Source: Nemertoderma westbladi
Lineage: Eukaryota > Xenacoelomorpha > Nemertodermatida > Nemertodermatidae
DNA: 64,000 nucleotides
Reading direction: 5' to 3'
NCBI GenBank assembly: GCA_032718475.1
Contig: JAUCBJ010005741.1
Coordinates: 62,001-126,000, forward strand
Of this stretch, positions 30,326 through 42,900 are shown piece by piece. Position numbers and translations under genes: made by a program. The notes below the pieces were generated by a model. It was not told the DNA's origin. It searched no databases and saw only the letters and a list, made by a program, of their open reading frames with translations. Within the stretch, counting starts at the first letter, position 1; each line of letters begins with the position of its first letter.

Positions 30326-32566
30326 GGCAGGTGTAAAACGCGGATCCGGATCCGGATTCCAAAATTATCAATTGGCTCATTCCATGAAAAGGTCAACCTC
30401 CCGACTAATTTCTAAAAATGAGATGTAGCTTTGAATTTATACTTATTTTAGGTCAAAATTTATCGTACTTCATGAATTCAGTGCTAAAAATTGTATCAAC
30501 ACAGGTGGTTTATCAAAAATAGTCGAATTACAAATTATGCACCTGCTCTGCACAAAATGTGAATAAAAGTGTGCAAAAGTTTCGTTTCCTGTAGGCACTT
30601 CCTATGACCAATAAATTAACATTTCTGAGCATGTACCAAATCAAAAACAAACCCATTTTCGAATTTTTTTGGTTTTATTTAATTTCACCAGTGTTTCGTT
30701 CCTCTGTAATGAAATCGATAAAGTTAATCTTGTGATGTCCCATACTTTACCTAAAATAGTGAAATTTTTAGTTTATTCACAGAGATGTAACTCAGCCTAA
30801 TCACCCAGTGGAATGCAAAGCACGTTTGTGTTGCGTCATCGTATAAAACAATTAGTTTCATCTTCACTCCCTCAGAAATATCATGGCGGCCAATTGAAAA
30901 TTGTCCCATACTTTACCATCAAAATGGCGATTATATTACTGCACTGTATTAATGTAATATGTGAAGCCATGAGTGTTATAATACTCTAAGGTCATAGTCG
31001 GCCGTAAGAATAGGAGTCTATATTTGAACTAAGAATCATTCCTCAGTCAAGAAATCCTTGGGTTTATGCATGTAAAGTCCCATACTTTACCAAAAATTAG
31101 TGAAATTTTTAATTTATACACAGAGAAGTAGTCTAACTCAGCCCAATCACCCAGTGGAATGCAAAGCACGTTTGTGTTGCGTCATCTTAAGAAACAATTA
31201 CCTGTAGTTTCATAATCTACTCCCTCAGAAACATCATAACGGCCAATGGAAAATTGTCCCATACTTTACCATTATAATGGCGATTACATTAGTGCACTGT
31301 ATTAATGTAATATGTATATGAAACCTGGAGGGCAGGAGTGTTATAATGCTTTAGGGTGATACTGTAGTAGGGGGAAGCATAGAAGTATGTATTTGAACTA
31401 AGAATCATTCCTCAATTAACTAATCTTTGAGTTTATGCATGTAAAGTCCCGTACTTTACAACAAATTTCAAAGAATTTAGTTTTTTAGCAGATAAGAAGA
31501 TCTGTAATGTACAGTAATTGATACATTTTCAGAAAAATGGAAAGAAATTCTAAACTTTTTACAGACTACATACCAAGTTTGGTTATATTTCATCAATGAT
31601 TGGCGGACTTATTTCGGTTTTTATCAAAATTTTGAAACTATCGGTACCAACAGACAGACTGTCTGATATGTGACCTTTGATTCCTTAAACTTCAGATTCT
31701 TTCCAAACTTTTGACAGACTTCATACGTACCAGGTTTGGTTTAATTTCATCTAAAAATGACCGAGATATACAGTATTAGAGATCAAAAATTAGACAGATG
31801 ACATACAACTCCTCAAGGGCACCCATATGCTAAGACTTCGGGTCAATTTGTGGGCCGCCCCACATTTTGTATCCATATCTTGGTTGGAAATACTTAGTTG
31901 CACTTTATTATCACTAATTATCCAGAAATTACTGTTAGGTTTAGTGTAAGAGACCATTTTGACCACAAAATTCGTACAGGTCCCGTACTTTACTTCGCAA
32001 TGTCCCATACTTTACCACACAAACCACACTGTAAAAAATTAGCAATGCAGCAATTCGTCTTATATTTATATTTTTATTTAAGCTTAATAATACAGCTTTA
32101 TCCTAAACATCAACTCAACACCGTACCTGCGCACAATTCGCTAAATTTTAGAATTGAAATCATAAATTAAAAAATACAATTTCGTACGAATCCGTACTTT
32201 ACCTTAATTGGACAAGCTGGCGTTTTCTCAAAAGTGACTAAGTCCCGCCATAAGCTTCGCGAAATCAAAGCTGATATTCGAAAGTTTTATCCAAGCACAA
32301 TTTTGAGCACATATGTGCTGTGGATAACATTGTACAGGCAATCAAAGTTCAAAATTGTGTACGAATGTCCCGTACTTTACTTTGGAATGAGCCAATTAAG
32401 GGAAAGGAGCAGGTTACAGTGGCACGTTATTTTAATCAAAACAATAAACTAAAGTCAATAGAACAGGTTATAGTTTCATTTTTGGGAGTTATAAAAATGT
32501 AAAAAAAAACGACTTCCATAGGGACAATGTTAAATGTAGAATCCGGATCCGCGTTTTACTCTGACC
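30326..32566. mobile_element. Candidate non-autonomous inverted-repeat element (2.2 kb)
   Basis: GTAAAACGCGGATCCGGAT near 30333-30351 is matched in inverted orientation at 32542-32560 (ATCCGGATCCGCGTTTTAC). Just outside both ends lies the direct 11-mer CCTTAAATCTG (30315-30325 and 32567-32577), which would be the target duplication. No transposase ORF is inside. The interior carries repeated GTCCC(A/G)TACTTTAC words and a ~340-bp duplication. Family unknown; 11 bp is an unusual duplication length. Confidence 0.5.
30737..31360. repeat. About 340-bp imperfect tandem duplication
   Basis: 30737-31000 is similar to 31077-31360: both contain CAATCACCCAGTGGAATGCA, CACGTTTGTGTTGCGTCATC and a block ending GTGCACTGTATTAATGTAAT or close to it. 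Small indels separate the copies. Confidence 0.8.
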
Positions 32567-32579
32567 CCTTAAATCTGAG

Positions 32580-33533
32580 CCAATTTGTATTGCAAATTTG
32601 TCGAGTCAACCTAAACTTTGTAAAAATAATTTTCTCAATGCGCCTGTTAGTTCTCAAAAAAAGACCTGTTCTCATTTGGCATAACAGCAAATCCAATATA
32701 TTTTTATAGAATAGCAAAAATAATAATTAAGTAGTGTCTCAAAACATTAAAAACCATTAAAGACTATAATTTTATACATTTTTATACAATTTTATTGTTC
32801 AAGAGGCCGTCTTTAATGTCCCATTTGGGAACACCGGTACTGAAAGAAATATTTTTATTGACGGATCTTATTATTTTGATTTCAACCATAACCAACGTAG
32901 GGAGATACTTTGGTCGAAATTATATTTACTAATAGGCTTAATCATCAAGTCCGCGCAGCCAACACGCTCTAATACGTTCCATTATATCTATTATCACGTC
33001 CCGAGCCGAGTGAACAAACCTTAATGCGCTCCACTAATACGTTCCCATATAAGAATGTTCCCAAATGAGACAACAGCTGGTCGTTTTTAATGCAACAGGA
33101 CACAAATATATATTAGTTATGTGATTTTAAACACTTTTTAGAGTAATACATTGAGTCAAAACTCAATGTAATATTTTACAATTTTCTCACCAGTGTTTCC
33201 AAATAGGAACATTAATTTTTAAAGGGGGTAATTTGGCACAAATGGTCATTTTTCAGAATTTTTTTCAAATAATAATGTCATATTATTTAAAATCTAATTT
33301 AAATGCCGCCACTGGTTAGGTATATCAAATTTGTAAAGTTTTTCATCACTATTGTCTGCAAGTCTCAAAATTAAAAAAAATTAAATTTGACATAATTTGG
33401 CATGCCAAAAGGGCAACTTAAAAACTTAAAGTTTTTAAAAACGTGAAGTTGAAAATATAAATTAATATTCCACTCTTCGTAAACATATTAACATAGAAAA
33501 AAAACAATATATATAATACTCACAGAAAAAATT
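32580..33533. other. AT-rich spacer
   Basis: No gene or clear repeat. The words GTCCCATTTGGGAAC, GTTCCCATATAAGAAC and GTTCCCAAATGAGAC recur loosely between 32816 and 33075. Otherwise it is long A/T tracts. Confidence 0.4.
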
Positions 33534-33929
33534 GTTACGGACTCACACTTGAAATCGTTATGCACCCGTTATTTTGTTGAGAAAAAAAAGAGCAACGACC
33601 ATTGAATGTTTATTGTATTTATTCAATAAATATATTTATTGCTTATATACCTTTCGCTTTCACAATGTACCTTAAGTATCACTATTAGATATATCTTTAG
33701 TAGTGTTCATATTTTGAGTAGGCATATTTGGTGTGTGTATAGTAGTGTATATTTAATATCCTATAAGTTCATATGACCATAATTTGTTAAAATGACCAAT
33801 TTCTAATTCTTTAACAACATAAATACCACGTTCACGGAAAATTTTTTATACTGGAAAATAGATTTTGAACAGTATTTCGTTGTATTTATGTTTTACGATC
33901 ACTACTACGGTATCACAGTACTTAAGTTA

Positions 33930-34400
33930 TTCCACCTTGGCGTAGTTGGTTAAATCGGTGGCATTTAAATCACATCTCTCCTTGGGTCGTGGGTTCGATC
34001 CCATCATGAGGGCTAGGGTAGTTTTCGTTTCGGCACGAATACTTTAAAGACCATAAAGGGACTTATTAGCCAGGGCGCATCTCTTCCTTCCGTAAATGGT
34101 AGCTAAATGAGAACTGGAGTTTCCTCTGGGGAATATAGGAGGGGACCGCACTGGAAATATACACTTTATTATTGAGACTTTGTGCGTAATCCCAGGCCTA
34201 ACTGACGATATGTTTTGTATCTCAATCCATCATTCGCTCATTCGTTTCATGAAATCTTGGCGAACTTCGAGTGTATCATACTATACCATCTTGGTCAGTA
34301 ACTTCTGTCATCCGTGATATATGCCGTTTGGCCCTTTCGGCCCAGAAATGTGAGTATTAGACGTAAGAGACAGGATTAAACGGGCGCAATGAGGAATGTC
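33930..34400 (+). mobile_element. tRNA-derived SINE
   Basis: An RNA polymerase III A box (TGGCGTAGTTGG, 33938-33949) is followed 42 bp later by a B box (GGTTCGATCCC, 33992-34002). The T-arm does not pair properly for a functional tRNA, and a long non-tRNA body follows (including GGGACTTATTAGCCAGGGCGC and TTTGGCCCTTTCGGCCCAG). The 3' end is not determined; 34400 is approximate. Confidence 0.7.
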
Positions 34401-34564
34401 GTACATTAGGATGATGTATGAATGAATACGTTCGAATGTACTGTCGATGGACAATTGTCAGACTAAAAGGAGCTGAATACTTTCAGTTTACATAGTGAAT
34501 AATGGATACAAAGCAGAATGATTCTTACCTAACCTACCGCGTGGTGAGTCCGTAACGAAATATT

Positions 34565-34792
34565 TGTGAGTCCGTAACGCTGTTCTTAAACGTTTCAGCT
34601 GCAATACAGACCATACTACTAGGATCGGCATGCTGCATTGCAGCTGCATTTTTAAGAATGCATACAGACCATAGAGACCTAATGGATGGTTTTGATTGGT
34701 TGTAAACCCAAAGGAAAATGATTGTCAGTGCAATACACATGCGGGGTGTACTCCAAATTAAAACTTTAAGTACTTTTCGTTACGGACTCACA
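34565..34792. mobile_element. Candidate 228-bp MITE with 15-bp perfect TIRs
   Basis: TGTGAGTCCGTAACG at 34565-34579 is the exact inverse of CGTTACGGACTCACA at 34778-34792. Two more copies of the end lie outside, at 33534-33547 (direct to the right end) and 34544-34557 (beside the left end). So either elements are nested or the end sequence is duplicated. No coding sequence inside. It contains a 40-bp word shared with LINE tails. Confidence 0.5.
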
Positions 34793-35785
34793 TAATTATG
34801 TAGGCCAAATCTAAAATTTTTGAAACATTGAATACACAATGCTATTCTGTCAATATTCAAATTTTTATCATCAATAAGCTTCTAATAAATGTTGAATTTT
34901 CGGTTGGTGTAATTACCTGTCTTAATCAGACAATTTCAATGGTACAGTAGTAAGATTATGTCAAAAATGACATGTAATAATTTCTGCAAATTTGAAAATA
35001 CGTAAAAATATTTTCTCATATTCAATAATGAAAAATCATTTGTTACCCTCAAATAAATTAAGAATCCGTCACTTTTATTAAAAATTTATACCAAAATTAT
35101 GGTGATTAGATGACTTTTTATTTTCGACATAAGTGTTACATAAATGGTGGAATTGCCCTAAACCGATTCACCAAAATTGAACTCGGCCATTTCTATTCAG
35201 ACCAGGAAATTAAATTTTTACTCAATTTTAGGAGGGAGGCGGGGAGGGGGGGGGGGTTATTATGCGTCGACTCGACCCCGGTAGCCAATTTAAAGTTTAA
35301 TGTTATTAAATGTAAAATTAAATCAATCCATTATTTAACTATTTGGCAATACGAATGTGTTGAGATACTGTATGTACGGATACAGAGACACGCGGTTATA
35401 AATCATTCCACTAAAATGAATATTGTAAGTCAGGAAATTTAAGGAAATTTCCGAGATATTTTTCCGGAAATTTCCTATTTTATTAATTTAGTATACAAAG
35501 TTTACTTTTACAAAGGCTTAAATACAAAGGATACTGTACATGGCACAGTGTCGTGGTAAGACCACATCGTTTCTACCGCCGACTTTCATACCTCTATTAG
35601 TAATATTACTGTCCTACGGGATCTTGTTTATGATGAACATTCATGAGTTTAATTCAGACAATAAAAATAATTATAAAATGCACGTTATACACATAAACGA
35701 ATTCGCACGAATTACGACGGATCTAGGACACCTCCCCCCCCCCCCCGGGACACTTCCCACCCACATTTACCCGTCTCAGTGACTG
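34793..35785. other. AT-rich spacer with G-run and C-run
   Basis: No gene recognised. A G-rich tract (GGGAGGGGGGGGGGG) lies at 35244-35257 and a C run at 35733-35745. Small ORFs in both directions have no family features. Confidence 0.4.
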
Positions 35786-37857
35786 TATCTTTGCTGTTTA
35801 GTGCGTCTACACCAGGCAGTAGTAATAAGGTCACTTTTACCAATAACGCAAATTGGGATAAAGCCAGTGGTGAAAATATTTCAAAATATTCTCAAACTGT
35901 TGATGAACAACTACGTTTATTACAGTTACCCCTTACTGCTTTAACGTGTTGTGATATTCATTGTAAGAATATTAACCATAAAATGTCACTAAATTCGTGT
36001 TATACTGATACTATTAATATTCTACATAGCTGTACGGCTAAATTTATTCCTCAAAAAAGGGGTAATTCGGTCTCCAATTGCGTTCCTGGTTGGAATGAGT
36101 TTGTAAAAGAAAAGCGGGCTGCAGCGCAGGAGGCATTTCATATTTGGTGCGAACAAGGGCGGCCTAGATTTGGGCTTGTTTGGGAGGTAAAGAAAAAAAC
36201 GGCCGCGCAATTTAAATTGGCTCTCCGAAATTGCAAACAGGAGGAAGGTGCTTTGCGAGCAGATCACCTAGCCGCTCCCGGCTATTAATTCAAGAAATGA
36301 TTTTTGGAGTTCAATTAAAAAAAGCAACAACTACTAAAATTGGTTTAGCAACCTCTGTCGGTTCCGCCCACACTGAGGAAGAAATCGCCGATTTGTTCAA
36401 GTCTAATTATTATGATATTTTTAATTCTGTCCCTGTATCTGAAATTCACTCTACATTTGTGAAGTGTAAGTTTTCTGAATGGGACGGCTCCAATAATGTC
36501 CACATCAATTCTTTTATAACTCATGGGTTTTTGCCTCAAACGTTAATTAATTCTAGTTTGTTGCCATTATTAAAGATAAAAACGCTAGTATAAGCGAACG
36601 TTCGAATTACCGACCCATAGCCAAAGATACAGCTGGCTCAAAGGTATTGGAAACGTGTTTGCAAGGGCTCATTGTCATGCATTCCAATATATCTGACAAC
36701 CAGTTCGGTTTTGCAGAGGGCCTAGGTACAGAAGTGTGTATTTTTGCCTTAAAACAAACAGTTTACTTATACATTAGTAAAGACTCACCTGTGTATACTG
36801 CTTTCTTAGACGCCTCGAAAGCGTTTGACCGCGTTAATAATAGTAAACTTTTTCGAAAGCTAATTGAACTAGGTGTATCTATTGGTATTGTAAGACTCCT
36901 CGCCTTTTGGTATTCTCACCAACTAATTTGTATTAGCTGGGGTTCTGCTAATTCCGGTGCATTTTTGGTTTCAAATGGAGTCCGTCAAGGAAGTGTTGCA
37001 TGTAAAGTTGGAAAGAGTCTTTTAAATCACATATTTTTACTCAGATGACCTTTGTTTACTGTCGCTGAGTATCTTTGGGTTACGAGCACTAGTCAAGATA
37101 TGTGAGCGTTACGGCGCTACATTTGATATTTTGTTCAATCCACTCAAATCACACTGTTTGTATTTTTTACCTTATCGTTTTCACCGTGCAGGCGACATCT
37201 ATCTCAATGGAAAAAAACCGTTAGACTGTGTTAAGCAGGTATCATTCTTGGGACACATTATAAGCTGTGACCTTTCTGATGAAGCAGACATGAATAAAGT
37301 TAAATCTTTATTTTGTCGAGGTAATTTGTTAGTTAGAAATTTCTCTCGGTGTTCTCTTGGTGTTAAATTATGTTTGTTCAAAACTTATTGCTACAGTTTA
37401 TATTGCTGCTCTTTGTGGTCTATTTTCCGTGTACAAACTTTGCGACAAGTGAAAGTAGCCTATAACATGTGTTTTCGTCTGTTGTTTAAATACTCCCGTA
37501 GTGACGATGCAGACACAATTTTTGTTAATAATAGAGTAAATAACTTTAAGGCCATTATGCGCAGTTATATTTTCCTTGTTAAACAGAGTAAATACTTCAG
37601 GTAATACGCTAATTGGTTTATAACAAATTTTTCAGTGAACTCTGTTCAAATTGATCGGTGGCACAAGGTGCTTGATCCAAGTTAAACGTAATTATTGTAT
37701 TCGAAATACATTGTTGAATTTCCTTTATTTCTTATTTTGTGTAATTCTACTTTAATGTGCTGTATTTCTCTAATTTAGTTTAGTTTAGTACAGTCTTGTA
37801 TGTACAATGGATCGTTTGTGTCCGAGATTATAAATAAAATAAAATAAATAAAACTTT
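35786..37857 (+). pseudogene. Decayed LINE (endonuclease linker to RT, with 3' tail)
   Basis: A plus-strand non-LTR reverse transcriptase spread over three frames. 35790-36590 is the linker upstream of RT. At 36600-37010 come RNYRPIAKD, DNQFGFAEGLGTE, AFLDASKAFDRVN and SNGVRQGS. The catalytic YSDD can be read near 37030-37055 in another frame, then the thumb to 37604. A piece between the VRQG block and YSDD is deleted. The element ends in a tail of AAATAAA-like units at 37831-37857, typical of LINE 3' ends. It is 5' truncated, probably CR1/L2-like, and not functional. Confidence 0.85.
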
Positions 37858-39299
37858 TAATAGTAAATATTTACAGAAGTATCCCCCCATAAGGGGGATA
37901 CCCCCCAGGAGAGTGTTTTTTAAACAGCTCCAACTTCGTGTTGTAGGTGAATAAAGCTGTTCTGTGGTGTTCAGCCAACAACGTGGGGAAGGCCAAAGAG
38001 CAACAAAAATGGATATTTTTACATTTATTATATCCCTCTAGCGGCGAGTGGCGGAATTAAATATTTCACTAAAAACACTAACGTGTCCCTTAATATTTAC
38101 CCAATTTTTTTGAAACTAACTTTTTTGGACTCAGCAGCTTCATTTCTACAAAAATTATCCAGCCGATTTTTTAAATTATTAATTTTTAAGTAAATTAATT
38201 AAATTATTTAATTAAAGTTAATTAAATTATTTAATTAAAATTAATTAAATTATTTAATTAAAATTAATTAAATTATTTAATTAAAATTAATTAAATTATT
38301 TAATTAAAATTAATTAAATTATTTAATTAAAATTAATTAAATTATTTAATTAAAATTAATTAAATTTATAAAAATTTTCAATAATATTAAATAAAAAATT
38401 TTTATTTCAAAAAAGTGCTAGATAATTTGTCAAGATGTTCAAAAAAACTTTGAAACGAGCCATAAATTATAGAATTTGGGTGAAAAACGGCAGAATAGTA
38501 TTTTGAAAAATGGAAATATCGTGAAATGTAATTCCGAGATAATTTGCTTTAAAATTTGAACCTTCCCGCTCAAACTTTGTAGACTGTTAATCGGTCAGTA
38601 ATGCTTGACACTATGGCAACATACCAATTTACTAAAATTATCAATATGTGGGGGTTTTTATGTTTTAATTTCAGTTTTCAGTTTTAATGTTTGGTGGTAT
38701 CGAATATGTCTGTCTGACAGTTTGTCTATCTGTCTGCCTTCTAAATTTTGACGGACAAACTGATAGACGGAGAGACAGCGATAACTAGAGAACTAAGAAG
38801 GATCTCGCCAAACCGTTTTACGATTTGAACTCACCAATAAATTCTGCATCAGATGAAATAGAAAACCAAAAATGTGAACATTTTACACAAGGAGTAGTAC
38901 ACACCTTCCTTAATTGCATAAAATAGTAAATAATATGATTTAAACTACAATTGTGATTGTGACTTTGTGTTTTGTCAATTTAATTATAACTAGATGTTTT
39001 ATATTGAAATCAATTTCGGAAATTAATACATTTTAAATTTTAACTATTTCACAATTTAATAGCTCCTGCTATTAATAAATAAGAAAACACAAGTAGAGTA
39101 AACAGTATAAACATGTGATTCCTGATTAGTCATGTTGAGGTGGTTCATTGTCCTGGCTCCTGTTGACGTAACTACGGGTGAAGTATACTTTTCCAAAATT
39201 TCCTTGAAAAACGTCAAATTTCCGGAAAACTCACATACCTAATTCCAACTGATCCACAGGATTATAAAAACAAAAACAATTTCTTTATATCACTCGGTA
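37858..39299. other. AT-rich intergenic region
   Basis: Between the LINE tail and the ANKHD1-like 3' UTR. It holds a small hairpin (GTATCCCCC-CATAA-GGGGGATAC, about 37880-37902) and the AT array at 38190. No gene seen. Confidence 0.45.
38190..38366. repeat. 23-bp AT-only tandem array, about 7-8 copies
   Basis: TTAATTAAATTATTTAATTAAAA is repeated nearly perfectly. The unit is itself close to palindromic (TTAATTAA and TTTAATTAAA), so it may form cruciforms or a matrix-attachment-like AT island. Confidence 0.9.
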
Positions 39300-39902
39300 T
39301 TTATTAAATTTTAAAGAACAATAAGCCGCCAACCTTAATATTACCAATAAAGAAGAGTCAACACGTTGCGTGTTTAATACGAGAACAACAAACTAATCTA
39401 CTAATATTATATTCTACTAAATTCTACCTAAACAACTACACCGCAATATTATCCCATAAGGAGACCTTACATCTTGCGTTCATCCAATATCTTATTCCAA
39501 AAACAATTTCTTTACGACACGACAAATAGTACCCCACTACCAATATTGATTCTTTCTACATTATTATGCGACACTTACCTGACCTATAATATATCGTGAG
39601 TGGAGCTACGCGTAGCAGCAATATATATAATGTATAATAAACGGGCTAATTAAACCATAGAGGAGGGACTACACCGAAAAAAGGTAAGGGATCAGCACCA
39701 TAAGGCTGGGGGGGTCGCCATATTCCGAGGCGATGTGGGGTGTTCTCGAATTCGGTAATAATTCACCTATAAATACTGTTACTAACAGTGTTAGTGGATG
39801 GAGAATAGAAAGAAAACAAACCTCAACACAAATCATCCAATACAATTAGGGTTATATAATATATATTAGTAATCCTGTTAGTGTCCGAGCCCAATAAATA
39901 GT
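39300..39902 (-). other. 3' UTR of the ANKHD1-like gene, with possible poly(A) signal and splice donor
   Basis: Downstream of the stop, TTTATT at 39300-39305 reads AATAAA on the minus strand, giving a UTR of about 600 nt. Within it, GGTCAG|GTAAGT (donor at 39578) is a perfect 5' splice consensus 324 nt after the stop, so an alternative 3'-end exon is possible. Confidence 0.4.
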
Positions 39903-42900
39903 TTACATGGCATGGCTCCAAAGGGTTGTGGGGGGTTTCTCGTCTGGGGGTTGGTTGACCCACTGACCAGGAGGCAGCCCCCCAGGGGCGCGGTTGTGCG
40001 AGGCACCCCCGGCACCCAGGTGAGCGGGCGAGGGCGAGCTGAACAACAGGGCCGGGACCCCCACCATCTTCTGGCCCATGGCCGCCGGTGGGAACTGCCC
40101 CATGGGGATGGCGTCGCGTCCCCCCGCACCCAGGATGAAGGCGGGCAGCCCCCCGATATCCGGGCTCCCCCCCATCGAGGGGTCCACGCCCCAGTCGCCC
40201 CACAACGAGGGCGGCCGTTGCTGCTCGTTCCGGTTCCGTTGGGCGCGTTCCGTCCCGATCGGACGCGGCAACCCGGAGGTGTCGAGGAACACCGAGGTCG
40301 ACGGTTCCGGGGTTGGGGGCCCGAAGTATCCGCCGTCGGCTCCGCAGTCCGCCGGTAACTCCGACGGAATGTCCGACGGATTCGCGTAGAAACTCCGATG
40401 GCCTCGGTACTTGGAGTACTCTGGGGACATTCCGCCGGCCGAGTAGCCGCTGGTCTGCGGTGTGTAGTCCGAGTACTGGGTCCCGTTGGTAGGGGGTGCC
40501 CCGTAGCCCGGGAAGGTGTCCGCGAAGCCGCGTGGCTGAGGTGACGAGAACATATCTCCGGAGATGATGCCGCCGCAGTAGTTGCTGGCGGCGCCAGGAG
40601 TCGAGGAGGGTTGGGGCAGACCCGAGGCGCCGAGTCGCCAGGCGCGCGGTTCACCGATCTGGTCGAGGAAGGAGCTGAACGTGTCGACGGAATGGCCGTC
40701 CCCGAGGCCAGGGGGCATCCGGGGGTAGGAGACCGAGGTAGAGTGCAGCGACGTCACGGTAGCCGGTGACACTAAGGTCTGGGCCGTTACGATGCCGGAG
40801 TGGACCGAGGTAAAGATGACTGAACGCTGATCCACGGGAGATCCGAGAGTGTAGCAGGAGGAGGGAGCGGGTACGGACGCGATCACGGTCCCGGCGACGG
40901 TGGCCGTGGGGCGACTGGAGGTGGCGGGTCGACTGGGGGGCAGCCCCCACGCGAGCCCTGCCGGGGACCCTCCCGGGTGCCCGGTGACCACCCCTGGGGG
41001 CCGCATCGTCGCTGTAGACGCCGCCCCACCAGACTCGGTGCGTCGGTGACTGATCCGTGGCGGAATCACCGCGATCTTGGCGCCGCTCGTCGGCTGAGGC
41101 GACGCAACAGTGGCGGCACTCACCGACGATATCCCCCCGTTCTCAACGGCGTTGTGGTGATGATAAACCCCGTGTTTACCCACCTTGGCGTCCGCAATGA
41201 TCTCCTTGATCTCCTTATCGGGATTCTGCATCAAGGCCTCGATGAGTTTGTCCGCGATCCGTGTGGGTTCAGTTCCCCCCTTTATCGTTATGCTCCTCTC
41301 GGTTTGGTCGGTTCTCTGTTTCTCCACCTCGATGTGGGCCCCGGAGTACTCCCGAATCGCGTTGATGTTGCAGCCCGCGCGGCCGATCACCCGGGAGATG
41401 GCCCCGCACGGTACGATGATCATCTTGGAGGACCGCGACACCCCGGTGGCACGACTCCGAACTACCGGCGTCCACTTATCGTCCTCTTCCGGTTTCTTGG
41501 GCGTTGAGACCGCGGATGAGGGTTTCTTGGGGCTTTGGGCGCCGCTGTTGGGCGTTGTCGGGGCGCTGGGCCACCCGCCACGACCACCCCTCCCCTCGCG
41601 GTAATGGGACGAGGTAGACACTTTAATCGGCTTCATCGCGTTGCCGAAACCAGACGTTGGATGGCGCTGCTCCATCGACGAAGATGCGATTGGCCCGTTC
41701 GAGGTGGCCATGGTAACCGAGGTGTTATCGGAGCCGTTTGACAACTTCGAGTGTTTCTTACTCCGTTTTGGGTCTTTACGATCCAGTTGCGACTGAATAC
41801 CGCCGTCCTGACCTCGGGGTGCAGCGATTGGCAAAGCGTTGCCATGGGGATGCGAGGTAGCCACCGTGTACGATGACTGCGTCGTAACCATGGTAACTAT
41901 GCTGGTGGCGGTGGTAGCCGTGGTGATGACGGTGGCGACCAGCGGTCGGGGGAGTGGTGGACGCTGCGATATAGATGGCTCCAGACTGGTTAGCGGTTCC
42001 GGGACACGGATGTTGGGCAGCCGGTCCGGCGGTTCTGCGTCGATGACGTCATCCTCTATGACGTCATCCTCGTCAAGATCGTCATCAACGTGCTTCTGGT
42101 GTTTCTTCCGACGCGCTTTTTTCTTCTCGCGCTTCTTCGCAGCCGCCGCTTTCCGTGTTTCCTCCAGTTTCCGCTCTGCGTCCAGCTGTTGCAACAGGAT
42201 CGAGGCCATCTTATTAGCCTCGGCGGCCTGCCTATCTTTGGCCGAGACGATCATCTCCATGCACTGATGGCATCTCTTCACCAGATCCTTGTCGGAGGTT
42301 AACGTCTGTATGTATCTGACGCACTCGGTGTCCGACGGGAACTGGGTGACGTGCTTCACGAGGTAACGCACCACCTTGGTGTGTCCCTTCCGGAATGCCG
42401 ACATGAGACAGCTGACCCGACGGTTGTCCTGCGTATCCGCGTCCGCTTTGGCGCAGACCAACAGCTGAACGACATCAACGTGACCCCCGTTGGCGGCCAA
42501 CCACAGCGGACTGCAACCTTTCTTGTTTTTCACGTCGATGTTTGCCCCGTGGGAGACGACCAGATCACAGAACTTTAAATGCCCCTTATCTGCGGCGATG
42601 GTGAGCGCGGTGTCCTTGCTGGAGGGCACGGGCGAGGCGTTCACGTCAGCGCCCTTGGCTAGAAGAACCTTTCCGACCTCGGCGTAGCCTCCGCTAGCCG
42701 CTTCCATCAGCGGAGTCAACCCGGTCTTCGCGCGATGCTCAACGTTCGCCCTCTTGTCGACCAACAGACTGACAACCTCGTGTCGACCCTGGAAGCAAGC
42801 CAACGTCAACGCAGTGTTCTTGTTGGTCTCGATTTGCGCGTTGATATCGCTTCCCTGTTCCAGAAGTAACTTCACCGCGTTCGTGTGCCCGTTCATAGCG

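Noticed and set aside
33930-34010. Functional tRNA gene
   Set aside because: A and B boxes are good, but the T stem and acceptor stem do not pair properly, and a SINE-like body follows.
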